Below are positions 1 through 8,436 of a DNA stretch of 64,000 nt, piece by piece. Source of the stretch: Gulosibacter macacae (GTDB lineage: Bacteria; Actinomycetota; Actinomycetes; Actinomycetales; Microbacteriaceae); NCBI RefSeq assembly GCF_003865375.1, contig NZ_RQVS01000006.1:1-64000 (forward strand). Direction: 5' to 3'. Below the pieces are notes generated by a model. The model was not told the DNA's origin. It made no database searches and worked only from the letters and a program-made list of their open reading frames with translations. Made by a program: the position numbers and the translations under genes. Numbering within the stretch: the stretch's first letter is position 1; every line of letters starts with the position of its first letter.

Positions 1-130
1 GCCGCCGACCCTCGACTACACCCTCAACTGCGAAGAGCCCGTTACGATGCGCGAGACCGGCCGCGATATGAGTTCGAAGTACAAGGAGACCTCGCGCGGC
101 GGTCTCGCGGTGAACGTCGTCGAATGCTGA
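1..130 (+). CDS. sdaA: L-serine dehydratase, C-terminal fragment (partial)
   Basis: This is the last 42 codons of a gene that begins before the window; the frame starts at base 2 and ends in TGA at 128-130. The visible tail contains MRETGRDM, then [14 protein letters not shown] and a terminal VVEC. This matches the conserved C-terminus of iron-sulfur L-serine ammonia-lyases, where the last Cys helps hold the [4Fe-4S] cluster or occupies the active site. The enzyme converts L-serine to pyruvate and ammonia in the cytoplasm. Only the tail is visible, so the one-chain architecture is assumed. Confidence 0.8.
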   Translation, partial: PPTLDYTLNCEEPVTMRETGRDMSSKYKETSRGGLAVNVVEC

Positions 131-452
131 GGTGGCTCGTTGGGTGGGTCTCGATACGCCTCCGCTTCGCTGCGGCTACTCGACCCCCCATGGCATCTCT
201 GGTTCGTCGAGTAGCGACGCGTATCGAGACGCCGCCTGCAACCAAACGAGGAAGGTCCCCAAACCCGCCCTCGCGATCTTGCTCAGCATCCGGTAGTGCG
301 CAATTCACATTGCCATGTGCGCTGGTGCATCTTGGGTGGCCGTAATCAATAAGAGTTGGCCCATGCCATGAGCCCCAGGAACCTCGATTGCCCGCGAGGT
401 GCGGGGTTGATGCTCGCCGCCTGATCGCTACCGACTTCCTCGTTCGGTCGTG
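131..452. other. Intergenic region with a dispersed palindromic repeat
   Basis: No credible gene is seen in these 320 bases between the converging sdaA tail and the DIP1984-family gene. The left half holds a TCTCGATACG-type palindromic repeat (annotated separately). The remainder shows no clear terminator or promoter. Confidence 0.6.
148..230. repeat. TCTCGATACG-family palindromic repeat, copy 1
   Basis: Outer arms GTCTCGATACG (148-158) and CGTATCGAGAC (220-230) are exact inverted repeats. Inner arms TACTCGAC (177-184) and GTCGAGTA (206-213) are also inverted. The same arrangement recurs at 8341-8421, 30789-30866 and about 40015-40153, always at gene ends. The elements look like REP-type intergenic palindromes that can form cruciforms or RNA hairpins. 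Confidence 0.8.
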
Positions 453-929
453 TTACTCGAGCAACTCCGTTCGCCAATTGAGTTCCTGCAAGCGCGTGTC
501 GAGTTCGCGATGGCGCTTGGCCCACTCATCGGCGCTTCGCTGCAGGCCGCCGCCATCAATCGTGGAAACGAGACGAATCTCGGTGCGCGTAGCTCGCACC
601 GCGCCGAATCCGCCGCCGAAGTCGCCGGCGGCAGCGGCCGCGAGTTCTTTGAAGATGCGCTGACGCGTTGCTGCCTCATCGCGTTCAGCAATGGCATCGG
701 TGATCGTGCGGTCCTTGTCGTACGCGGTCGCCGCATTCGTGCGGTTGATGGCCTGCACGAGGGTGGTGTGATGGCGAAGTGCGCGGTCAAGTTCCGAGAT
801 GAGCACCTGCGGGTCTTCGGCCGGGGTTTCATCTTCTTGGATGCGCGCATAGCGCGTGATGCGGGCGCGCAAATCCTCGATGCGGCGATGGAGTGCCGCC
901 CGCTCGATCAGGGCTTCAGCGATGCGCAT
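453..929 (-). CDS. DIP1984 family protein
   Basis: A 158-residue protein, Arg/Glu/Ala-rich and largely helical, starting MRIAEALIERAALHRRIEDL. The start, the following heptad-like pattern and the mid-region with AINRTN and AERD match the DIP1984 (septicolysin-like) family of small cytoplasmic proteins of unknown function. There is no signal peptide or membrane segment. The ATG at 929 is preceded by GAGAAAG, a plausible ribosome-binding site. It lies just downstream of the SDR gene on the same strand (14-base gap), so co-transcription is likely. The biochemical role is not known. Confidence 0.75.
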   Translation of the reverse strand: MRIAEALIERAALHRRIEDLRARITRYARIQEDETPAEDPQVLISELDRALRHHTTLVQAINRTNAATAYDKDRTITDAIAERDEAATRQRIFKELAAAAAGDFGGGFGAVRATRTEIRLVSTIDGGGLQRSADEWAKRHRELDTRLQELNWRTELLE

Positions 930-943
930 GGTTTGCGTCTTTC

Positions 944-1768
944 TCAGTCAACGAAGGCGTCGGGGTAGAGCTCTGACTCGGCGACGCCGGGGGAGTACTT
1001 CGCGAAGTCGGTGACCCCCGCATCCCGCAGCACGTCTTCGCAGAGCAGCGTCTGCCCAGCCATCGCGGCAGCCTCACCGACCAGCACGGCGTGCGCCGCA
1101 TCCGAATACAACTCGACCGTGCGCGAGCGGCGGTAGACCTCTTCGCCACCGAGAATATTGAGCACTGCGGCGGTCTGAATGGTCGTGCGTGGCCACAAGC
1201 ATCCGGCAGTAATGCCCGTCTCGGCACCGATTCCGAGCGTCGCCAGCGTCATGCCGTACTTCGCGAGCATGTAGGCGGGGTAGGCCCCGAGCCAGCGCGG
1301 GTCGAGGTTGAGTGGCGGCGAGAGCGTGAGGATGCGTGCATCCTCACTCGCCTGTAGGTGCGGCAGCGCAGTGCGCGTGAGCAGGAACGTGCCGCGGGTG
1401 TTGATGTCATGCATGAGGTCGAAGCGCTTCATCTCGATGGCGGCCGAACCGCCGAGATTGATCGCCGAAGCATTGTTCACGACGATGTCGATCCCGCCGA
1501 ACTCTTCGACGCAACGCGAGACGGCCTCGCGCACATCGTCCTCATTGCGCACATCACCAACGATGGGCAGGGCACGGCCGCCCGCATCCCGAATCTCGTC
1601 AGCGGCGGTGAATACCGTGCCGTCGAGGGCGGGATGCGGGTCGGCCGTCTTCGCGAGCAGGGCGACGTTCGCGCCATCAGCGGTGGCACGCCGGGCAATC
1701 GCGAGTCCGATGCCGCGGCTGCCGCCACTGATGAGTAGGGTGCGACCTGCGAGCGAGGCTGGGCTCAT
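944..1768 (-). CDS. SDR family NAD(P)-dependent oxidoreductase
   Basis: A 274-residue short-chain dehydrogenase/reductase. The nucleotide-binding motif is SGGSRGIG (TGxxxGIG class) near residue 14. NNAS follows near residue 98, and the catalytic YMLAK (YxxxK) lies near residue 166. The C-terminal half, with GCLWPRT and a VGEAA segment, resembles the HSDL2-like branch of SDRs; the substrate cannot be read from the sequence. The start codon overlaps the stop of the upstream DUF937 gene by 4 bases (ATGA, 1765-1768), so the two are probably translationally coupled. Confidence 0.85.
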   Translation of the reverse strand: MSPASLAGRTLLISGGSRGIGLAIARRATADGANVALLAKTADPHPALDGTVFTAADEIRDAGGRALPIVGDVRNEDDVREAVSRCVEEFGGIDIVVNNASAINLGGSAAIEMKRFDLMHDINTRGTFLLTRTALPHLQASEDARILTLSPPLNLDPRWLGAYPAYMLAKYGMTLATLGIGAETGITAGCLWPRTTIQTAAVLNILGGEEVYRRSRTVELYSDAAHAVLVGEAAAMAGQTLLCEDVLRDAGVTDFAKYSPGVAESELYPDAFVD

Positions 1769-2427
1769 CGGCGGCCGCCGCCAAGCAGACCGCCGAGTGA
1801 ACCGAGGAGGTCACCGAGACCGCCGCCGCCCTGGCTGCTGCCGCTGCCACCACCGAGGATGCCACCGAGCAGGTCACCGAGACCACCCTGGCCGACGGCC
1901 TGGTCGTTGCCGGTCTGGCCGGGGAAGATGGGCGCCTCAGCGCCGCGGTTTGTTTCGGCCGGCTCGACCTGACGCTCGACTGGCTCCGACTGGCGCTGCA
2001 CCGGCTCGGCGGCCGGGGTGTCCTTCTGACCGAACAGGCGCGAGGCAAGCCAAGCCATGGCGATCGGGGCGATGATCGGCAGGAGCTTCTGGATGAGGCT
2101 CGTGTCGGTGCCGCTCTTTGCCGCAACCTTTTCGGCCACTGCTCCCTCGTTCGAACCGAAGATGTGGTGCGCGATCTTCGCGCCATCTTCGGTGTCGATG
2201 TCCGCGACGTTGGGGTTGTCAAGCAGGCTGGTGTTGCCCGCGTGCTGGCTCAGTGCGTTCTCAAGCGAGGCGGCACCCTGCGGGTCCTGCGCGTTTGCCT
2301 GCATGCCGCCAACGAGTGAGGGCAGGAGGTTCTGGATGGCCTCCGACGCCTGGGCGGGGTCGATGCCAAGCTGAGCAGCGATCTGCTCGACGGGGATCGA
2401 CTTGAGAAGTGAGTTGAGTTCAGACAT
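1765..2427 (-). CDS. DUF937 domain protein
   Basis: A 220-residue protein of the DUF937 family: the N-terminal 120 residues carry LLPSLVGGMQANA and a NVADIDTEDGAKIAHHIFG segment typical of YidB-like bacterial DUF937 proteins. One hydrophobic stretch (about residues 125-145, PIIAPIAMAWLAS) is followed by a Pro/Glu-rich linker and a Gly-rich tail with repeated GGLGDLLG units. I chose the ATG at 2427 over an in-frame ATG 16 codons upstream because an AGGAGG site lies immediately before it. The function is unknown. The gene is coupled to the downstream SDR gene by a 4-base overlap. Confidence 0.8.
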   Translation of the reverse strand: MSELNSLLKSIPVEQIAAQLGIDPAQASEAIQNLLPSLVGGMQANAQDPQGAASLENALSQHAGNTSLLDNPNVADIDTEDGAKIAHHIFGSNEGAVAEKVAAKSGTDTSLIQKLLPIIAPIAMAWLASRLFGQKDTPAAEPVQRQSEPVERQVEPAETNRGAEAPIFPGQTGNDQAVGQGGLGDLLGGILGGGSGSSQGGGGLGDLLGSLGGLLGGGRR

Positions 2428-2620
2428 TGATCCTCCTGCGGAGTTGGCCCGAGGGATTGGGCGTGTGTCACACATGCAAGCAGGTCGGGCCTGATGCTGA
2501 GGTGAAAAATGGACTATTACGCAGAATGAAGTCGGTTTCGCTCAGCAAACTCTCAGCACATATTCTTGAGCGCGTATCCGGTGTGACTTCTCCACCGGCA
2601 CCTCCTGAAAGGACCCCACC

Positions 2621-3538
2621 ATGGCACGCTTCCGTAAGCTGTTCGCCGCCGCCGGTGCGCTCGCGCTCGCCGTGGGCCTGTCGGCCTGTGCCGGCGCGAA
2701 CACCCCCGCCGCCACCGACGGTGCATCGAGCATCGAGGGCTACAACGGCGAGACCATCAAGATCGGCGTTGTCGGCGCATCCGACGAGTACTGGACGACC
2801 TACAAGGAAGCCGCTGCTGCCGAGGGCATCACTATTGAACTCATCGACTTCGCTGAGTACAACCAGCCGAACCCGGCCCTCGCCGCGGGTGAGCTCGACC
2901 TCAACCAGTTCCAGCACGTGCTCTACCTCGCGCAGTACAACGTTGCTGACAACGAGACGCTCGTGCCGATCGGCGCGACCGCGATTTACCCCCTCGGTCT
3001 CTACTCGACCAAGCACGACTCGGTCGACTCGATTCCTGAGGGCGGCACCGTTGGTGTTCCGAACGACCCGTCGAACCGCGCTCGTGCCCTGCTCGTGTTG
3101 CAGTCGGCCGGCCTGATCACGCTCAAGGATGGTGGCTCGCCGTTCTCGGACCTCACCGACATCGACGAGGCTGCCTCGAAGGTGAAGGTCACCGAGCTCA
3201 ACGCTGACCTCCTCGCCAACTCGCTCGGCGACCTCGAAGCCGCGATCATCAACAACGACTTCATCAAGGACGCCGGTCTCGAAGCATCCGATGCTATCGC
3301 GCAGGATGACCCGAACGACCCGGCCGCCCTCTCGTACGCGAACATCTTCGCGGCACGCGCTGACGACGCCACCAAGCCCGTCCTCCTCAAGCTCGTTGAG
3401 ATCTACCAGACCAACGCCGAGGTGCAGGCTGGCGTGCTCGAGAACTCGGGCGGCACCGCAGTCATGCTGACCACCCCGGCAGCTGACCTCGAGGCCCAGC
3501 TCCACAAGGTCGAAGACGACGTTCGCGCCCAGGGCTAA
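2621..3538 (+). CDS. metQ: MetQ/NlpA-family methionine-binding lipoprotein
   Basis: A 305-residue solute-binding lipoprotein with a signal peptide and lipobox LSAC near residue 23, so it should be anchored to the outer face of the membrane. The mature part has the NlpA fold signatures: ETIKIGVVG at the start, then FAEYNQPNPALAAGELDLNQFQH and VPNDPSNRARALLVLQ, the latter diagnostic of methionine-binding MetQ. It precedes metN and metI and should deliver D/L-methionine to that transporter. The start ATG follows GAAAGGA. No S-box or other SAM riboswitch is recognisable in the 193 bases upstream. Confidence 0.92.
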   Translation: MARFRKLFAAAGALALAVGLSACAGANTPAATDGASSIEGYNGETIKIGVVGASDEYWTTYKEAAAAEGITIELIDFAEYNQPNPALAAGELDLNQFQHVLYLAQYNVADNETLVPIGATAIYPLGLYSTKHDSVDSIPEGGTVGVPNDPSNRARALLVLQSAGLITLKDGGSPFSDLTDIDEAASKVKVTELNADLLANSLGDLEAAIINNDFIKDAGLEASDAIAQDDPNDPAALSYANIFAARADDATKPVLLKLVEIYQTNAEVQAGVLENSGGTAVMLTTPAADLEAQLHKVEDDVRAQG

Positions 3539-3573
3539 TCACCCTGTTGCCGAATCGCTCGATTCAGTAGCGT

Positions 3574-3610
3574 GAGCGCGCATCCCATCTTTATGGTGGG
3601 ATGCGCGCTC
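3574..3610 (+). terminator. Strong hairpin between metQ and metN
   Basis: A perfect 14-bp stem (3574-3587 with 3597-3610, left arm GAGCGCGCATCCCA) closes a 9-base loop. No T-tract follows. It may act as a processing or partial-termination site that lowers metN-metI expression relative to the binding protein, a common stoichiometry in ABC importers. Confidence 0.6.
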
Positions 3611-3660
3611 AACGCCGTATGGCCGCCCCGAAGCTACGGGGAGAGGAAAGGATCGCTCGC

Positions 3661-4722
3661 ATGACGATGATCAAAATGCGCGATGTGGTGAAGGAGTACC
3701 CCGGTCGCGGGCGTAACGCCGAGCCCATCCACGCGGTTGACGGTGTGAGTCTCGACATTGAGCCGGGCAGTATTTACGGGGTGATCGGCTATTCCGGTGC
3801 CGGTAAGTCGACGCTCGTGCGGCTGATCAACGCGCTCGAACCGACCTCTTCGGGCTCGATTGAGATTGATGGCGAAGAGATCGTTGGTAAGTCGGAATCG
3901 CAGCTGCGCGAGGTGCGCACTGAGATCGGCATGATCTTCCAGCAGTTCAACCTCTTTAACTCACGCACGGTCGCCGGCAATGTGGCCTTCCCGCTCAATA
4001 TCGCGAAAGTTGAGCCGGCAGAACGGAATGCTCGGGTCAAGGAACTGCTCGAGTTCGTTGGCCTCGGTGACCGTGCCAAGGCCTATCCCGACCAGCTTTC
4101 GGGCGGTCAGAAGCAGCGCGTCGGCATCGCTCGCGCACTGTCGACCTCGCCGAAGATCCTCCTCGCTGACGAATCGACGAGCGCCCTCGACCCGCAGACG
4201 ACCTCGGATGTGCTCGACCTGCTCGAGCGCGTCAATCGCGAGCTGGGCATCACCATCGTCGTGATCACCCACGAGATGGATGTCATTAAGCGCCTCGCCA
4301 CCCACGTGGCAGTGATGGAAAACGGCCGCGTCGTCGAAAACGGCGCGGTTTACGACGTCTTCTCGAACCCGCAGCATCCGGCCACCCGCCGCTTCGTGTC
4401 GACCGTCGTGCCCGGCGCACCGGAGGGCCGCGAACTCGAAGTGCTCTGCGAGCGCCACCCGGGCCGACTCATTGCGATCACGCTCAACGACTCGGGCACC
4501 GGCCAGCGCGAGGTGCTCGGTCGCCTCGTGCGCGATGGCGTCGGTGCCGAGCTCATTGCCGGCGGGATGCACGAGATCACCGGCCGCTCGTTCGGTCACC
4601 TTACCTTCGCCCTCACCGGCGACGACGCTCGCGTCGACGAGTCGATCGCCGCGGTGCGCGAGATTGCCGAGGTTGTTGAACTTGAGCGCGTGGATGCGGC
4701 AAGCGCGAAGGCGGGTGCCTGA
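3661..4722 (+). CDS. metN: Methionine ABC transporter ATP-binding protein
   Basis: A 353-residue ABC ATPase. Walker A is GYSGAGKST, with Q-loop FQQFNLF, signature LSGGQKQR and Walker B ILLADESTSALD, followed by the switch His in VVITHEMD. The C-terminal ~75 residues form a NIL domain, the ligand-sensing regulatory domain of MetN that lets cytoplasmic methionine shut the transporter down. I start it at 3661 (MTMIKMRDVV), preceded by AGGAAAGG. An ATG at 3601 lies inside the hairpin arm and would add 20 non-conserved residues. The stop overlaps the metI start by one base (TGATG). Confidence 0.93.
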   Translation: MTMIKMRDVVKEYPGRGRNAEPIHAVDGVSLDIEPGSIYGVIGYSGAGKSTLVRLINALEPTSSGSIEIDGEEIVGKSESQLREVRTEIGMIFQQFNLFNSRTVAGNVAFPLNIAKVEPAERNARVKELLEFVGLGDRAKAYPDQLSGGQKQRVGIARALSTSPKILLADESTSALDPQTTSDVLDLLERVNRELGITIVVITHEMDVIKRLATHVAVMENGRVVENGAVYDVFSNPQHPATRRFVSTVVPGAPEGRELEVLCERHPGRLIAITLNDSGTGQREVLGRLVRDGVGAELIAGGMHEITGRSFGHLTFALTGDDARVDESIAAVREIAEVVELERVDAASAKAGA

Positions 4723-5402
4723 TGTATTACCAGGATCGCAACCTTGATCGCCTCGGGGAGCTACTCCCGAGCCTGCCGGAACAGCTCGCACTCACCCTCA
4801 TGCTCGTCGCTGTGGCGATGGTCATCGGTGGTGGTCTTGGCCTCGTGCTCGGCACGACGCTCTACGCCACCCGCCCGGGCAATGTGCTCGAGCACCGGGT
4901 GATCTACAACATCCTCAACGTGATCGTGAATATCTTCCGACCGATCCCGTTCATTATCTTGCTCGCGGCGCTGCAGCCGTTTGCCCGCGCGATCATTGGC
5001 GTCGGTATCGGTGATCCGATGGCGATGTTTGCGATGTCGACGGCCGCGACCTTCGGCATCTCGCGATTGGTGGAGCAGAACCTCGTGACCGTACCGCCCG
5101 GTGTGGTTGAGGCGGCACGAGCTGCCGGTGCGGGCCGTTTGCGCACGCTCCTCACCGTCGTCATTCCTGAGGGTCTTGGCCCGCTCATCCTTGGCTACAC
5201 CTACGCGTTCATTGCGGTCATCGATATGTCGGCGATGGCGGGTGCGGTCGGCGGCAGTGGTCTTGGTAACTTCGCGCTGCAGTACGGCTACCGTCAGTTC
5301 AACCCGTACGTCACTTGGGCTGCGGTGATTGTGATCATCATCGTCGTGCAGCTCGTGCAGTTGCTCGGCAACTGGCTGGCGCGCCGGGTCATGCGTCGCT
5401 AA
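4722..5402 (+). CDS. metI: Methionine ABC transporter permease
   Basis: A 226-residue inner-membrane permease with about five hydrophobic segments. The MetI-type cytoplasmic coupling region reads VEAARAAGAGRLRTLLTVVIPEGL, matching the EAA motif. The segment NIFRPIPFIILL is characteristic of MetI. The start ATG overlaps the metN stop codon, implying coupled translation and a 1:1 ATPase:permease ratio. It completes a standard MetNIQ importer. Confidence 0.92.
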   Translation: MYYQDRNLDRLGELLPSLPEQLALTLMLVAVAMVIGGGLGLVLGTTLYATRPGNVLEHRVIYNILNVIVNIFRPIPFIILLAALQPFARAIIGVGIGDPMAMFAMSTAATFGISRLVEQNLVTVPPGVVEAARAAGAGRLRTLLTVVIPEGLGPLILGYTYAFIAVIDMSAMAGAVGGSGLGNFALQYGYRQFNPYVTWAAVIVIIIVVQLVQLLGNWLARRVMRR

Positions 5403-5417
5403 CTGGGCTCACGCTTG

Positions 5418-5452
5418 GCCGCTGAGCCGTTCCCCGGGGACGGTTCAGCGGC
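5418..5452 (+). terminator. Terminator-like hairpin after metI
   Basis: A 13-bp GC-rich stem (5418-5430 with 5440-5452, one G-T pair) closes the loop TCCCCGGGG, 15 bases after the metI stop. There is no T-run, as is usual for high-GC actinobacteria. Confidence 0.65.
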
Positions 5453-5485
5453 TCCCGGTTTGCTCGCCCGTAAACTCGTAGAGAT

Positions 5486-5995
5486 ATGTCCGCCTGGCGC
5501 CGCAGCGCCCCGACCGATTGGAGCTCGTCCATGCGGTTCCGAGTCGGTGCCTACGGTGTGATCGTGCGCGACAAGCAGATTCTGCTCGCGCATTGGAACT
5601 CTCGGGGTCGGTCGGGATGGACGCTCCCGGGCGGTGGCATTGAGCCGGGCGAAGACCCGTATGACGCGGCGCTGCGTGAGATCACCGAAGAGACCGGTTA
5701 TGTCGCCGAGATCGATTCGTTGCTCGGTGTCGATTCGATCATCGTGAATGCGCACAATCGCCGGCGCAAGGGTCGCCCGGCTGAAGCGCCGTTGCAGAAC
5801 GTGCGTGTCGTCTATCAGGCGCATGTGGTGGGTGGCGAACTGCGGGCCGAAGAAGATGGCACCACCGATGAGGCGCGCTGGTTCGACCTCAGCGAGGTGA
5901 AGACGCTGCGCACCGTGTCACTCGTTGGCGTTGCGATGCGCCTCTACTACGAGCGCCCGCGCACCGGGCACCTCGACAACCTCAAGAAGAAGTAG
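5486..5995 (+). CDS. NUDIX hydrolase
   Basis: A 169-residue NUDIX protein. The NUDIX box begins GGGIEPGEDP and ends REITEETGY, with the catalytic Glu residues in place (about residues 52-74). These enzymes hydrolyse nucleoside diphosphates linked to another moiety; the substrate is not evident here. An alternative start at 5531 (MRFRVGAYG) would remove a poorly conserved 15-residue N-terminus and cannot be excluded. It faces the minus-strand membrane-protein gene across a shared palindromic terminator. Confidence 0.85.
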   Translation: MSAWRRSAPTDWSSSMRFRVGAYGVIVRDKQILLAHWNSRGRSGWTLPGGGIEPGEDPYDAALREITEETGYVAEIDSLLGVDSIIVNAHNRRRKGRPAEAPLQNVRVVYQAHVVGGELRAEEDGTTDEARWFDLSEVKTLRTVSLVGVAMRLYYERPRTGHLDNLKKK

Positions 5996-6105
5996 CGCCG
6001 CGGCTGTCGAAGTCCGCGTACTGAGGCTCTTCGCGTGCTGAGGCCCTCGAAGCACGGCACCCAAGAGGGGATCTCGCGACCGTCACACAGGCACCACACA
6101 CGCCA

Positions 6106-6135
6106 AAGGGCCCCGGGATGCATCCCGGGGCCCTT
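6106..6135. terminator. Bidirectional palindromic terminator
   Basis: A 30-base perfect palindrome with 15-bp arms centred between 6120 and 6121 (left arm AAGGGCCCCGGGATG). It sits between the converging NUDIX and 6161-6772 genes and can terminate both. Confidence 0.8.
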
Positions 6136-6160
6136 GTGAGCGTGTGGAACGAGTTTCTCG

Positions 6161-6772
6161 CTAGCGCGTGGTCGGCTCGACCGTCTCGACGGGGGCGTCG
6201 AGCTCCTCGTCGGCGATCCAGAGATCGTCGTCGGCGCGGAAGGTTTGCCACAGGGCGTAGCCCACGGCGGCAATCGCGGCGACACCGGCACCGATGAGGA
6301 ACCAGCCACCGACGCCGGGGCCCTTCTTCTTCGGCGGCTCGGGCACGAGGTCGAAGCGGCGGCCGATCTCGGTGAGGCGCTTCGAGGCATCCTTCGAGAA
6401 ACCATCGGCGCGCTCTTGCAGCAGGTGCACGGCCTTGGCGTTCTTGTCAGACAATTCGCGCACGACACCGGCAACGCCGCCACCAACGGCAGCAAGTGCC
6501 GGAATCACGTTCTTCGACAGTGAACGCTCAGCGGTGTGCACGACGTCGCGGCCGCGGGCAATGCCGCCCTCAACAGCCGGGCGCAGGTTGTCGTCGTAGG
6601 CCTTGCGCACGTTGGGCACAACTTCGGACTCGGCGTAGATGCGGGCGCCCTCGCCAGCACGGCCTGCAAGTTCGCGGGCCTTGGCAATGACGACCTGCTG
6701 TTCCGACCAGAGACGGTCGGCGTCGTTGCGCAGACGGTTGAGCTTGCGCTTGTTCTTACGTGACAGAGCCAT
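6161..6772 (-). CDS. Helical single-pass membrane protein, unknown function
   Basis: A 203-residue protein with a basic N-terminus (MALSRKNKRKLNRLRND), then about 130 residues of charged, Ala-rich helix with coiled-coil character. One transmembrane segment follows near residues 156-175 (GWFLIGAGVAAIAAVGYALW), ending in a short acidic tail (ADDDLWIADEELDAP). No enzymatic motif is visible. The architecture, a long cytoplasmic helix before a C-terminal anchor, suggests a structural or scaffolding role, but this is inference. It is likely conserved in related actinobacteria because it sits in the conserved near-origin region. Confidence 0.6.
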   Translation of the reverse strand: MALSRKNKRKLNRLRNDADRLWSEQQVVIAKARELAGRAGEGARIYAESEVVPNVRKAYDDNLRPAVEGGIARGRDVVHTAERSLSKNVIPALAAVGGGVAGVVRELSDKNAKAVHLLQERADGFSKDASKRLTEIGRRFDLVPEPPKKKGPGVGGWFLIGAGVAAIAAVGYALWQTFRADDDLWIADEELDAPVETVEPTTR

Positions 6773-6922
6773 CGCTACCTCCGGGGTTGAATTCTGGTCG
6801 CTCTAGTCCTCATCCTTCCACGCAAACTCGCGTCAAAGCTGAATCGCAAAACGACGCGCGAATCACCTGAAAGAGACCTTCGCGCAGGTGACGCGGCGAC
6901 AAGGCGTGGGAAGATTGCCCGC

Positions 6923-7468
6923 ATGACCATTGCTACTCACGTTATGACGCTGCACACCAACCACGGCGACATCAAGCTCAACCTCTTCGGCAACCACGCC
7001 CCGAACACGGTGAAGATCATCACCGGCCTCGCCACCGGCGAGCTCGAGTGGGTTGACCCGCAGACCGGCGAGAAGCAGGAAGGCAAGTCCTTCTACGAGG
7101 GAGTCATCTTCCACCGCATCATCTCGGACTTCATGCTCCAGGGCGGCGACCGCACCGGCACCGGCACCGGCGGTCCCGGCTTCCAGTTCGACGACGAAAT
7201 CCACCCCGAACTCAACTTCAACGAGCCCTACAAGCTCGCCATGGCCAACGCCGGCAAGCAGTTCGGCCGCGGCACCAACGGCTCGCAGTTCTTCATCACC
7301 ACCGCCCCGACCACTTGGCTCATGGGCAAGCACTCGATCTTCGGCGAGGTTGCCGACGAGGCCTCGAAGAAGGTTGTCGACGAGATTGAGGCCGTCGACA
7401 AGGATGGCCGCGACCGTCCGCTCACCGACGTCGTGATCGAGTCGGTTGACGTCGAGCCCATCGCGTAG
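6923..7468 (+). CDS. ppiA: Cyclophilin-type peptidyl-prolyl cis-trans isomerase
   Basis: A 181-residue cyclophilin. Family motifs are FYEGVIFHRIISDFMLQGGD with the catalytic Arg, GTGGPGFQFDDE, the substrate-pocket stretch LAMANAG and GSQFFIT, and the loop with W and H before SIFGEV. It isomerises X-Pro bonds. With no signal peptide it should be cytoplasmic. The position beside the rhomboid and crgA genes matches the ppiA neighbourhood near oriC in many actinobacteria. Confidence 0.93.
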   Translation: MTIATHVMTLHTNHGDIKLNLFGNHAPNTVKIITGLATGELEWVDPQTGEKQEGKSFYEGVIFHRIISDFMLQGGDRTGTGTGGPGFQFDDEIHPELNFNEPYKLAMANAGKQFGRGTNGSQFFITTAPTTWLMGKHSIFGEVADEASKKVVDEIEAVDKDGRDRPLTDVVIESVDVEPIA

Positions 7469-7474
7469 TTCCCG

Positions 7475-8326
7475 TTGACGACCCCCACCGGCCCGGAACC
7501 AGGCACGCACAACCCCGACAACTATTGCTATCGGCATCCAGATCGTCAGAGCTTCGTGCTCTGCCAGCGATGCGGACGCACGGTCTGCGGTGAGTGCCAA
7601 ACTCCGGCCCCGGTGGGGGTTCGTTGTCCCCAGTGCATGGCCGCCGATCGCGCTTCGGTACCAAAGCGGCGGCGCGTGGCCACGGATGCACCGAAGGTCA
7701 CCTATGCGCTCATGATCATTTGCGCCGTGGTGTACGCGGCGCAGTGGGTCACGCAGTACTTCAATGTGCCGATCATTGATGCGCTCGGGGTCTATCACCC
7801 GGGCTACACCGATCTGCAGCACGGCGTGTATGAGCCGTGGCGGATGCTCACCTCAGTGTTCTTGCACGGCTCGCCCCTGCATCTCGCGTTCAATGTGCTC
7901 ACGCTGTGGATCTTCGGCCGCGCGCTTGAGCCGCTGTTCGGACGGTTGAGGTTTGCGCTGCTCTTCTTGACCGCCGGGCTCGGCGGCTCGCTCGCGGTCG
8001 CACTCATTTCACCGAATATCTGGGTCGTTGGCGCCTCAGGGGCGGTGTTTGGTCTGTTCGGTGCCTGGTTCGTGGTGCTGCGGCGCATGAAGGCCGATAT
8101 GACGCCGATGCTCGTGCTCATCGGCATCAACGTCGTCGTTGCCTTCCTGAATGAAGGCATTGCCTGGGAGGCGCATTTGGGTGGCCTCGTTGTCGGCGCG
8201 CTCTGCGGCTGGCTGATTCTGCGGGATCACGACAAGGCGTTCAAGACCCGCGCGTCAGTGTGGGCGATGATCGCGATTGCAATCGGATGCGTCGTGCTCG
8301 CGACGGCCGTGGGCGCGCTGCGCTAG
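7475..8326 (+). CDS. Rhomboid family intramembrane serine protease with N-terminal zinc finger
   Basis: A 283-residue polytopic protein starting at a TTG codon six bases after the ppiA stop. The first 55 residues contain a Cys/His zinc-binding motif (CYRHPDR, CQRCGRTVCGEC, RCPQC). Six transmembrane segments follow. GASGAVFGLFGAW holds the catalytic Ser, and EAHLGGLVVG holds the catalytic His on another helix. HLAFNVLTLW is the conserved HxxxN oxyanion motif. It should cleave transmembrane substrates; none is identifiable here. The zinc-finger fusion is common in actinobacterial rhomboids. Confidence 0.9.
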   Translation: MTTPTGPEPGTHNPDNYCYRHPDRQSFVLCQRCGRTVCGECQTPAPVGVRCPQCMAADRASVPKRRRVATDAPKVTYALMIICAVVYAAQWVTQYFNVPIIDALGVYHPGYTDLQHGVYEPWRMLTSVFLHGSPLHLAFNVLTLWIFGRALEPLFGRLRFALLFLTAGLGGSLAVALISPNIWVVGASGAVFGLFGAWFVVLRRMKADMTPMLVLIGINVVVAFLNEGIAWEAHLGGLVVGALCGWLILRDHDKAFKTRASVWAMIAIAIGCVVLATAVGALR

Positions 8327-8340
8327 TTGCGTTGCGCCTG

Positions 8341-8421
8341 GGTCTCGATACGCACTTCGTGCTACTCGACCAACCAAAGTAGGCCTCGTTGGTTGAGTAG
8401 GCCGAAGGCCGTATCGAAACC
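8341..8421. repeat. TCTCGATACG-family palindromic repeat, copy 2
   Basis: The arms GGTCTCGATACG (8341-8352) and CGTATCGAAACC (8410-8421) are inverted with one mismatch. Inner inverted words CTACTCGACCAACC and GGTTGAGTAG lie between them. It sits 14 bases after the rhomboid gene, at the 3' ends of two converging genes. Confidence 0.8.
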
Positions 8422-8436
8422 ACGGCTCACACAAAG

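Noticed and set aside
2428-2620. SAM riboswitch upstream of metQ
   Set aside because: The conserved S-box core and its helices could not be found in the leader.
3601-3660. N-terminal extension of MetN from ATG 3601
   Set aside because: The ATG is in a hairpin arm without ribosome-binding site, the added residues are not conserved, and ATG 3661 has AGGAAAGG upstream.
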